14,366 nt of DNA, taken from the NCBI GenBank assembly GCA_031267155.1, contig JAIRZR010000187.1, forward strand, positions 1 through 14,366, given 5' to 3'. The stretch is from Prevotellaceae bacterium. Its GTDB lineage: Bacteria > Bacteroidota > Bacteroidia > Bacteroidales > UBA932. The notes under the pieces were generated by a model. That model worked only from the letters and a program-made list of their open reading frames with translations. It had not been told where the DNA came from and did not search any database. Below are positions 8,060 through 14,172 of this stretch, piece after piece. The first letter of the stretch is position 1; each line of letters starts with the position of its first letter. Both the position numbers and the translations under genes were made by a program.

Positions 8060-9091
8060 TTAATTTGACATTTTTGTGTAACAGCATAGTTTAAAGAGTA
8101 TTCGTGCGCCAACATTTGCGTCCCAGTCGCCGGAAAGCGAGGGCGAAACTTCGCTTAAATCGAATCCCACGATTTTTCTTCCCGAAAAAACGATCTGCCT
8201 TATCAGGTACATCGCCTGCTCAAACTCCAGACCGCCCGGAACCGGCGTCCCCGTGCCCGGACAGAGATGTGGACACAGACCGTCGATATCGAAACTGATA
8301 TACACGTTCCCGGGCAAATGCGAAATGATTTGCTGGCACTGGCTTTTCCATGTCTCGCCTTCGTACTGTCCGTTTTTTATGTCGCTGTCGAAAAATGTAC
8401 TGATTTTTTCACTGCTGCGTATGAATCTCTCCTCTTCCTCGCAGAAATCCCTCACGGCAAGCTGAACAAGTTTCGAAATCCCTTCCAGTTCTTTGATTAC
8501 GTTATACATTATCGACGCATGTGAATATGTGAATCCCTCGTATGCGCGACGCAGATCCGCATGGGCGTCGATGTGCAAAATTCCCGTTCCCGGATATTTT
8601 TCGGATACGGCTTTTATCAGTCCGAAGGGCGCGCTGTGTTCTCCTCCCAGGACTGCGGCAATCCGTCCGCTGTCCATAATGCTCTTTGCCGCACTGTAAA
8701 CCGCCATGTTGACAATCTCGGACGACTGGTTGACCTGATTCCGGAGATAGACGATCTCCCTGTCGGCTGCGTTTCCTCCGTTTTCGAGATGCTTGATGAT
8801 TTTCTCGGCAAGAATCCTGTTTTCCGCGTTCAGCCGGTGCAGGTTCAGCTCCGTGTTCGAGATTTTTATTTCCCATGCGTTTTCAAGCACGGAATCAAAA
8901 AGATCTACCTGTACCGAAGCGTCCAGAATGGCTTTCGGTCCTCCGGACGTCCCCGCCCTGTATGATGTCGTAACGTCCCAGGGAACGGAGATAATCTCGA
9001 TTTCCCCCTCGCCCTTACCGTACGGCAAGGCAAAAAAATTCCCGTTCGGACGCCCCGGATCATTGGGATTGAATGTGATAGATGTAATCAT
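8060..9091 (-). CDS. speB: Agmatinase/ureohydrolase family protein
   Basis: A 343-aa cytoplasmic manganese hydrolase of the arginase-agmatinase-formiminoglutamase family. The likely reaction is agmatine to putrescine plus urea. The metal ligands are all visible: His152 in GGEHS; Asp175, His177 and Asp179 in DAHAD; Asp268 and Asp270 in SFDIDGLCP. A conserved Glu313 lies in DLSEVSP. I chose the ATG at 9091 (MITSITFNPNDPG). The frame stays open upstream to 9232, but a promoter box (9109-9116) lies inside that extension, and the family usually starts at this FNPNDPGRPNGNFFALP block. No arginine decarboxylase or other polyamine gene is nearby, so the substrate is inferred from family resemblance; another guanidino compound or formiminoglutamate is possible. 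It is followed by rseP after 84 bp. Confidence 0.88.
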   Translation of the reverse strand: MITSITFNPNDPGRPNGNFFALPYGKGEGEIEIISVPWDVTTSYRAGTSGGPKAILDASVQVDLFDSVLENAWEIKISNTELNLHRLNAENRILAEKIIKHLENGGNAADREIVYLRNQVNQSSEIVNMAVYSAAKSIMDSGRIAAVLGGEHSAPFGLIKAVSEKYPGTGILHIDAHADLRRAYEGFTYSHASIMYNVIKELEGISKLVQLAVRDFCEEEERFIRSSEKISTFFDSDIKNGQYEGETWKSQCQQIISHLPGNVYISFDIDGLCPHLCPGTGTPVPGGLEFEQAMYLIRQIVFSGRKIVGFDLSEVSPSLSGDWDANVGARILFKLCCYTKMSN

Positions 9092-9108
9092 AATCGCTAT
9101 ATTTTTTG

Positions 9109-9116
9109 CAAATATA
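9109..9116 (-). promoter_or_regulatory. Putative -7 promoter element for the agmatinase gene
   Basis: The minus strand reads TATATTTGC, an exact TAnnTTTG match, 17 bp upstream of the chosen ATG. The leader would be about 10 nt. The position supports starting translation at 9091 rather than at the in-frame ATG at 9232. Confidence 0.5.
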
Positions 9117-9216
9117 GATATAATTTGAAAATTGTCGCGATTAAGGGATGCGAAAAGGTGTATTCCAAAATTATCCGTAGGGTGGGCTGTTAAAAATATT
9201 ATATTCGTTAAAAATA

Positions 9217-9379
9217 ATCCCAAAATGTCCATTTAACATCTGTTTTTCACGAATTAATACAATGTATATTATTCATTTTATGTTTGTTAGATTTCATATT
9301 TTCTAATGGTGTCCATTAGAAACAGGAAACGTATAATACCTGTTATCAATTTGTTATATTCTAATGGACATTTTGGGAT
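9217..9379. repeat. Nested inverted repeats, possibly a small MITE or an operator
   Basis: ATCCCAAAATGTCCATT (9217-9233) is the exact reverse complement of 9363-9379, giving 17-bp arms 129 bp apart. In the centre, TTCTAATGG-TGT-CCATTAGAA (9301-9321) forms a 9-bp-stem hairpin that reuses the TCTAATGG motif of the outer arms. No clear target-site duplication was seen, and there is no coding capacity between the arms. It lies about 100 bp upstream of the agmatinase promoter box, so it could be a decayed mobile element or a regulatory site. Confidence 0.6.
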
Positions 9380-9589
9380 AATTACACCTCATTTTTTGTA
9401 CAATTCGTGGATAAACAAACCTTATTTCTACCTAATTTTCCTAACAAAACAAGCTCAGTGGTACGCAGGGTTACAGACACATACAAACCTCATTACCTAA
9501 TTATACTGTGCGCAGACTAAAATTGTGAGGTATAAACGTAAAGATATTTCGCGTCTTTTGATGCCGTAGACGTCTGATGCCGATACCCC

Positions 9590-9762
9590 CCCGGACAAGC
9601 GAAGCGCTGCCCGGGATGTATGTATCTCCAACACAAGTCCGTATGAACTTGAATTAACCGCAAACCGGAACTGCTTCACAGTTCCGGTAAAGTGCAGTCT
9701 CTGCCCCGAACTGCGCCTGCGGTTTGTTCGGGCTTACCTATTATTGGACGCCTTATGGCGTC
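9590..9762. repeat. Cluster of small hairpins
   Basis: Four stem-loops follow one another. CCCGG/CCGGG with inner AGCG/CGCT lies at 9590-9615. ACCGGAACTG-CTTCA-CAGTTCCGGT, a perfect 10-bp stem, lies at 9664-9688. CCCGAAC/GTTCGGG lies at 9705-9732. GACGCC-TTAT-GGCGTC lies at 9747-9762. None has a following T tract, so they do not look like simple terminators. Similar short hairpins recur at 13604-13889. Confidence 0.65.
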
Positions 9763-9836
9763 AGTCTACGATGTACTAATGTTGTGTCATATTTATAAAG
9801 TCGTTGCTTAACCCGGTCTGTTTTTTGCATACTGAC

Positions 9837-10345
9837 ATACAATATCCTGCATTCCCGCACCGCAACATTCCTGTCGTTGGACGGAATATTCCTGTTCCTG
9901 TCCCCAATATTGCGGTCTGCTACCGCAATATTGCGGTAGCAGACCGCAATATTTTCCTGTCGCAAACGCATCACTGTATTCGTCGACCGCAATATTGCCG
10001 CCGCTGAGCGGAACATTCCTGTCGCCGATAGAAAAAACGAGCTGTTTTAGCTCTGTGGTCGAGGTCCCGAACAGGAATATTGCAGTCATCGACCGCATTA
10101 TTGCTGTCGCCGGCAGGAATATTCCATACAACAAATGCAATATCCTGTTCCTAAAAAGGATGATCGCGGTTTTAAACCGCCTTAATCGTGCTTGCGGACA
10201 GAAATATCATGTTCGATAAACGGAATTTTCAATTCACCGAGCGGAATATCGTGTTGACAGAACGGAATGCCGGATTTTCCATCAGCAACAATTCAGTTGT
10301 TGACAGAAATCGCCTGAATGGGCGGAAAATATTTTCTATTGATAT
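9837..10345. repeat. Degenerate 21-bp tandem repeat array (about 24 units)
   Basis: Cores resembling AATATT recur with a 21-bp period at 9864, 9885, 9906, 9927, 9948, 9991, 10012, 10076, 10097, 10118, 10139, 10160, 10181, 10203, 10224, 10245 and 10266, with weaker units at 10287, 10308 and 10328. The gaps of 43 and 64 bp equal two and three decayed units. An approximate consensus is CCGSAATATTSCTGTCGCCGA; units are quasi-palindromic about AATATT. Because 21 is a multiple of 3, both strands read as heptapeptides such as RNIPVAD and DRNIAVA. The frame shifts at the 43- and 64-bp gaps and no start signals are evident, so I do not call a gene. The unit is two helical turns, so the cores face the same side of the DNA. 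Confidence 0.85.
9906..9953. repeat. Perfect 48-bp palindrome inside the 21-bp array
   Basis: The 48 bases equal their own reverse complement, with the centre between 9929 and 9930 in a GCAATATTGC core and AATATT at both ends. It spans three array cores (9906, 9927, 9948). Pairing breaks at the next base on each side (C at 9905, T at 9954). There is no loop spacer, so it could extrude as a cruciform or bind a dimeric protein symmetrically. Confidence 0.95.
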
Positions 10346-10467
10346 ATAAGCCCTGACAGGCTATTCTTATCCCGAACCCAGGTTTTTAGTTCTTAACTCT
10401 ATTCGCTTTTAGAGCTTCGGGCAGGACTTGGCAGAACAGCGTTTTTATGAAACATCAAAAATGTTAC

Positions 10468-10475
10468 TACCTTTG
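10468..10475 (+). promoter_or_regulatory. Putative -7 promoter element for the SGNH-MBOAT operon
   Basis: TACCTTTG is an exact match to TAnnTTTG, with a TTTT at 10443-10446 as a partial -33 box 21 nt upstream. Transcription from about 10482 would give a leader of about 200 nt before the ATG at 10682. That leader contains the whole 38-bp inverted repeat. Confidence 0.45.
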
Positions 10476-10531
10476 CCGGCTGGAATGATTTGGGTATGCG
10501 AAATAAACAAGATATAACAGATTATAAAAAC

Positions 10532-10633
10532 TCTGGATTGCTTCGTTCCTCGCAATGACGGATAACCGTCTGACATTACGTTCATTGCTCAGCACACGGT
10601 TATCCGTCATTGCGAGGAACGAAGCAATCCAGA
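10532..10633. repeat. Perfect 38-bp inverted repeat (REP-like) before the SGNH gene
   Basis: Positions 10532-10569 are the exact reverse complement of 10596-10633, with a 26-nt loop. The arms carry GGATTGCTTCG and CTCGCAATGACGG, the same cores as the element at 2948-3025. In RNA this would be a very stable hairpin ending about 48 nt before the likely start codon. The in-frame TTG at 10610, which would lengthen the downstream protein by 24 residues, lies inside the right arm and is unlikely to be a real start. Confidence 0.92.
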
Positions 10634-10681
10634 AAGTTTACATTGTTATATGTTATTAATTTTTCTTCCCTTGATAAGTTT

Positions 10682-11983
10682 ATGATGAAAGTTATGAAGA
10701 CATACAGAACAGCAGCATGTTTAATTTGGGGATTTCTCCTGTGTTTATCCGCAATAGTTTCCGTTTCGGCGAAGTACCGCCTTCATGAAGAGACTGCCGA
10801 AAAAGCGACGGATACCATTATATACAGACCATCCGTCGATTACAGGTTTTCCAGGGCGCAGGCAAATGAAATTATTGACAGGGACAGTTCGCTGTACTGT
10901 TTTTTCGACAGGCTGAGTCTCCTGAGAGAACCGGCGAACGATTCCATCCAGACCGTTTCGGTGGTACATATCGGCGATTCGCACATTCAGGCCGATTTTT
11001 TTACCGGCACCGTCCGTAAACTGATGAATCACTATTTCGGCAATCCGGGCAGAGGGCTTATTGCTCCCAACAGGCTGATGAGAAGCAACAGCGGGCGGCA
11101 TTACAGAATAACTTCAACAAAACAGTGGAAACATTCCTTCGTCGTAAAGCCCAATGACATACCTATCGGAGTAACGGGACTGGGACTGCAGACAAAGGAT
11201 TTGATGGCAGACATCAACATCCTTACCGTGGACGAATCGTTTCCCGGCGAATGGGATTTCAACAGAGTAACGGCTTACTGCGATCTCGAAAAGACTGATA
11301 TTTATCTGCTGCAGTCGAATGTTATAGAAACGGATACAGTCAATCCGTATGCCACAGCTTTTCTGATGGACAGCCTTACCAACAATGTTGAAATCAGTTT
11401 TATCTCGCCCGAAAAGGAAATCTCCGTTTACGGATTTCACCTTGCCAACGGGAAAAGAGGAGTATTTTATCATTCGATAGGCGTCAACGGGGCGAAATTC
11501 GACAGCTACAACCAGTGTCCCGAAGGTTTCTACCGGCAAATTGCCTCCCTGAATCCCGATCTTGTGATAATATCACTGGGAACGAACGAGGCAATGGCAA
11601 AAGTAATCGACGAAAATCAGCTGCATTCGGACATATCCGATTTTGTATTCAATATCAGACATTCATCCCCAAACACAAACGTGATGTTCACCACCCCTGT
11701 CGAAGCGTACGCGAGGGCGGGCAGAAGAACGCCGGGCGTCCCGAACAGCAGAACCGGTAAAGTGAGAGACATTGTCGCCGGTTTTGCCGAAAAAAACGGA
11801 TATCCCCTGTGGGACCTGTACAGTATCGCGGGAGGCAAAGGCTCCGCTGTCGAATGGAACAAAAAAAAGCTCTTCGTAAGAGACAGAATACATTTCACCC
11901 AGAGAGGATACGAATATCAGGGAGAACTTTTGTTTGAGGCAATTGTTAAATCTTACAATCAATATATAAAGGCAAATACATGA
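10682..11983 (+). CDS. Exported SGNH-family esterase/acetyltransferase (Ape1/PatB-like)
   Basis: A 433-aa SGNH/GDSL protein with an N-terminal signal or anchor helix (AACLIWGFLLCLSAIVSVSA). Block I is VVHIGDSHIQADFF with nucleophile Ser100, block II has GVNGAKF, block III is ISLGTNEA, and block V is DRIH with Asp401 and His404. About 150 residues between blocks I and II are predicted beta-rich. The HIGDSH...DFFTG opening and this insertion recall O-acetylpeptidoglycan esterase Ape1, and SGNH transferases such as PatB are also related. The protein should act in the periplasm on acetyl groups of a glycan; whether it adds or removes them cannot be told. The start could be any of the ATGs at 10682, 10685 or 10694. 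Its stop overlaps the MBOAT start (ATGA), so the two are translationally coupled. Confidence 0.82.
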   Translation: MMKVMKTYRTAACLIWGFLLCLSAIVSVSAKYRLHEETAEKATDTIIYRPSVDYRFSRAQANEIIDRDSSLYCFFDRLSLLREPANDSIQTVSVVHIGDSHIQADFFTGTVRKLMNHYFGNPGRGLIAPNRLMRSNSGRHYRITSTKQWKHSFVVKPNDIPIGVTGLGLQTKDLMADINILTVDESFPGEWDFNRVTAYCDLEKTDIYLLQSNVIETDTVNPYATAFLMDSLTNNVEISFISPEKEISVYGFHLANGKRGVFYHSIGVNGAKFDSYNQCPEGFYRQIASLNPDLVIISLGTNEAMAKVIDENQLHSDISDFVFNIRHSSPNTNVMFTTPVEAYARAGRRTPGVPNSRTGKVRDIVAGFAEKNGYPLWDLYSIAGGKGSAVEWNKKKLFVRDRIHFTQRGYEYQGELLFEAIVKSYNQYIKANT

Positions 11984-13470
11984 TTTTTGGATTCGATCCT
12001 GACAAGCTGTTCGGGCTGTTTGTGTACGACCGCAGTTCCCCGATGATATTCAACAGCGGTTTTTTCCTGTTCCTCTTCCTCGCATTTTCGCTTATATACA
12101 TAAGCCTGAGCAAAAAGGACAATTACAGGATTATATACGTAATTCTGTTTTCGTACTATTTTTACTACAAGTCGAGCGGAATATATTTCCTGATCATGCT
12201 GTTTGTAACCGTCTGGGATTTTTTCGCCGCCAGGGCAATGTACGCGGCTGAAAGCAGGTCGAAAAGGAAACTGCTGATGCTGCTGAGCATTGTGGCAAAT
12301 CTGGGCATGCTCTGCTATTTCAAATACACCGATTTCTTTTACGAAATGTACTGCAGCCTGACGGGGCGTAATTTCTCTTCATTCGACATATTTCTTCCTG
12401 TCGGGATTTCGTTTTTCACATTCCAGTCGATGAGCTACACGATTGACGTTTACCGGAAACAGCTGAAGCCGCTGGACAGGATACAGGATTTTGCCTTCTA
12501 CATTTCGTTTTTCCCGCAGCTGGTCGCCGGACCCATTGTCCGGGCTAAGGACTTTATCCCGCAAATCCGCAAGCCCCTGCATGTAAGCGGGGAAATGCTG
12601 GGCAGGGGCATATTCCTGATTATTGCGGGACTGTTCAAAAAAGCCGTGATATCGGATTACATAAGCGTGAACTTTGTCGACAGGATTTTCGACAATCCCA
12701 ACCTGTATTCGGGAGTGGAAAACCTGCTTGGACTGTACGGATATACGCTCCAGATTTACTGCGATTTTTCGGGATATTCCGACATGGCGATCGGTATAGC
12801 CCTGCTGCTGGGATTCCATTTCAACACCAATTTCGATTCCCCGTATCAGTCTGCCACAATAACGGAGTTCTGGCGGAGATGGCATATTTCCCTCTCGTCG
12901 TGGCTGCGCGATTATCTGTATATCTCGCTGGGCGGCAACCGCAAAGGGAAAATGCGTACATACATGAACCTGATCATTACGATGCTGCTCGGAGGATTAT
13001 GGCACGGACACTCCCTGAGGTTTGTGTGCTGGGGACTGATCCACGGCTCCGGTCTGGCGGCGCACAAGTTCCTGATGGGACTTTTCCCGAGTCTGAAGCC
13101 TTCCGGCAAGGGAATGAAACCGGTATGGAAGATACTCGGGACAGTGTTTACCTTCCATTTTGTCTGTTTTTCGTGGATATTTTTCAGGGCGGAAACTTTC
13201 GAAATGGCAATAAGCATGATTAAACAGATATTCACTTTCTTCCATCCCGAAATACTGGCAGATGTATTTAACGGCTACAAAATGGTGTTTGCGGTGATGC
13301 TTGCGGGCTTTGTCCTGCATTTCATGCCAAAAAGACTGGAGAACAGATTCATCGACTGTACCGTCAAAATGCCGCTGATCTGGAAGGCAGTAACCGTAAC
13401 CGCCATGATCGTGTTTATCATGCAGATCAAGTCTTCGGAAATACTGGCGTTCATCTATTTTCAGTTTTAA
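11980..13470 (+). CDS. MBOAT-family O-acyltransferase (AlgI/PatA-like)
   Basis: A 496-aa polytopic inner-membrane protein of the membrane-bound O-acyltransferase family, AlgI/PatA branch. These proteins move an acetyl group from a cytoplasmic donor across the membrane for transfer to an extracytoplasmic glycan. The sequence has many hydrophobic helices. Family landmarks include FLPVGISFFTFQSMSYTID, FFPQLVAGPIVR, YCDFSGYSDMAIG, FWRRWHISLSSWLRDYLY (His302) and GGLWHG, whose His342 is the expected catalytic histidine. Length is typical and no disruption is seen. The ATG overlaps the stop of the SGNH gene by 4 bases, so both are made together. The acceptor may be peptidoglycan, by analogy with PatA-PatB/Ape1 clusters, or an exopolysaccharide, by analogy with AlgI-AlgJ-AlgX. 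No polysaccharide gene in the window decides between them. Confidence 0.92.
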   Translation: MIFGFDPDKLFGLFVYDRSSPMIFNSGFFLFLFLAFSLIYISLSKKDNYRIIYVILFSYYFYYKSSGIYFLIMLFVTVWDFFAARAMYAAESRSKRKLLMLLSIVANLGMLCYFKYTDFFYEMYCSLTGRNFSSFDIFLPVGISFFTFQSMSYTIDVYRKQLKPLDRIQDFAFYISFFPQLVAGPIVRAKDFIPQIRKPLHVSGEMLGRGIFLIIAGLFKKAVISDYISVNFVDRIFDNPNLYSGVENLLGLYGYTLQIYCDFSGYSDMAIGIALLLGFHFNTNFDSPYQSATITEFWRRWHISLSSWLRDYLYISLGGNRKGKMRTYMNLIITMLLGGLWHGHSLRFVCWGLIHGSGLAAHKFLMGLFPSLKPSGKGMKPVWKILGTVFTFHFVCFSWIFFRAETFEMAISMIKQIFTFFHPEILADVFNGYKMVFAVMLAGFVLHFMPKRLENRFIDCTVKMPLIWKAVTVTAMIVFIMQIKSSEILAFIYFQF

Positions 13471-13510
13471 TCGACAATTTATTCGGTGTTCAGTGTAGAG
13501 ACGGCGAAAT

Positions 13511-13596
13511 GGAGTTAAGAACTAAAAGTTAAGAGTTAAAAGTTAGCTAACGCGCGCCAGCTAACTTTTAGTTTTTAGTTCTTAACTTTTAACTCC
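13511..13596. repeat. Imperfect 38-bp inverted repeat, possible terminator of the SGNH-MBOAT operon
   Basis: Arms 13511-13548 and 13559-13596 are made of AGTTAAGAACTAAAAGTTA-type repeats and are inverted about a 10-nt GC-rich loop (AACGCGCGCC). The inner 13 bases and outer 8 bases pair well, while the middle is shifted by repeat slippage. It starts 40 bp after the MBOAT stop codon, which suits a transcription end or an mRNA-protecting hairpin. A fragment of the same sequence occurs at about 10383-10400, upstream of the same operon. Confidence 0.7.
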
Positions 13597-13603
13597 GAAA
13601 GTT

Positions 13604-13889
13604 CTGCCTTTCAGGCAGTTTTATCTGCTCACAGATTCCGCAGGTCGCTGACCTGCGGTTATGAAAATCCGGCTTTTCAAGCCGTTTCCCGGGATGGCAA
13701 ACAATCTCATATCATAATTTACGGGGTGCAAATTTTAAAATTTGTACCCGGATTATTAACACCCCACCCGCAGGGCATTACTATCAATAGAAAACCGTTT
13801 ACCTCCAGCCACAAGCCTTTTAAGGCTTGCACGCGATGGCAAATGGCGGAATTGTTTACAAAATATCCTAACGTTCAACCTGCGGTTGA
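13604..13889. repeat. Series of short perfect hairpins
   Basis: CTGCCT-TTC-AGGCAG lies at 13604-13618 and CCGCAGGTC-GCT-GACCTGCGG at 13638-13658. CGGCTT-TTC-AAGCCG lies at 13670-13684. CAAATTTTAAAATTTG lies at 13729-13744, with GGGT and ACCC flanks making 26 bp with one G-T pair. CAAGCCTT-TT-AAGGCTTG lies at 13812-13829 and TCAACC-TGC-GGTTGA at 13875-13889. Stems differ in sequence but share a length of 6-9 bp and tiny loops, like those at 9590-9762. Confidence 0.75.
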
Positions 13890-13895
13890 TTCAAG

Positions 13896-14172
13896 CCCTT
13901 TCATATAACAACATCGTAAACGACTAATATGAAGCAGATTATTGATGCGACAAAAAATCCCGTCAGGGATGAAATATCGGTAGAAAACAGTCGGAAATCG
14001 GTAAGAATCCCGTCAGGGATGACATGTAAAAACGAAGATACCACATGTCATCCCTTTCATATAACAATATCGCAAACGACTAATATAAAGCAGATTATTG
14101 ATGCGACAAAAAATCCCGTCAGGGATGAAATATCGGTAGAAAACAGTCGGAAATCGGTAAGAATCCCGTCAG
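13896..14172. repeat. Two direct copies of a 121-bp unit at 156-bp period
   Basis: Positions 13896-14016 and 14052-14172 match with 3 mismatches counted by eye. Each copy runs from CCCTTTCATATAACA through GCAGATTATTGATGCGACAAAA into a 50-bp module (AATCCCGTCAGGGAT plus 35 bp) and the start of the next module. Between the copies, AGGGATGACATGT (14015-14027) and its exact complement (14043-14055) form a 13-bp stem with a 15-nt loop. A continuous 84-codon frame (13929-14183) exists only because the repeat lacks stops; it is not a believable gene. Confidence 0.88.

Larger units (their letters stand above)
9092..10681. other. 1.6-kb gene-poor, repeat-rich divergent intergenic region
   Basis: This stretch separates the minus-strand agmatinase gene from the plus-strand SGNH-MBOAT operon. 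It holds nested inverted repeats (9217-9379), hairpins (9590-9615, 9664-9688, 9705-9732, 9747-9762), the 21-bp tandem array (about 9837-10345), a partial copy of a TTTTTAGTTCTTAACT repeat (about 10383-10400) that recurs at 13571-13587, a promoter box (10468-10475) and a 38-bp inverted repeat (10532-10633). The open frames of 60-110 codons here follow repeat sequence and have no recognisable domains. I see no convincing gene. Confidence 0.75.
13471..13920. other. Intergenic region after the MBOAT gene, rich in hairpins
   Basis: This 450-bp stretch holds the 38-bp imperfect inverted repeat (13511-13596), several 6-9 bp hairpins (13604-13889) and an AT-rich palindrome (13724-13749). A 60-codon open frame at 13726 follows these palindromes and shows no domain. 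No gene was recognised. Confidence 0.7.

Noticed and set aside
9092..9232. Extended N-terminus of the agmatinase
   Set aside because: The extra 47 residues are unlike the family, and the -7 promoter box lies within them.
9421..9560. tRNA or other structured RNA gene
   Set aside because: I looked for a cloverleaf and T-loop sequence and found no matching stems.
9497..9679. 60-codon minus-strand gene
   Set aside because: It covers hairpin-rich repeat sequence and shows no recognisable domain. The composition looks somewhat protein-like, so it might be a remnant, but support is too weak to list.
9753..10219. Heptapeptide-repeat proteins on either strand of the 21-bp array
   Set aside because: Open frames follow from a 21-bp repeat without stops. 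They exist on both strands, shift frame at irregular gaps and lack start signals.
10610..10681. Extended N-terminus of the SGNH protein from a TTG codon
   Set aside because: The TTG lies inside the right arm of the 38-bp inverted repeat, and a standard signal peptide starts at the ATGs from 10682.
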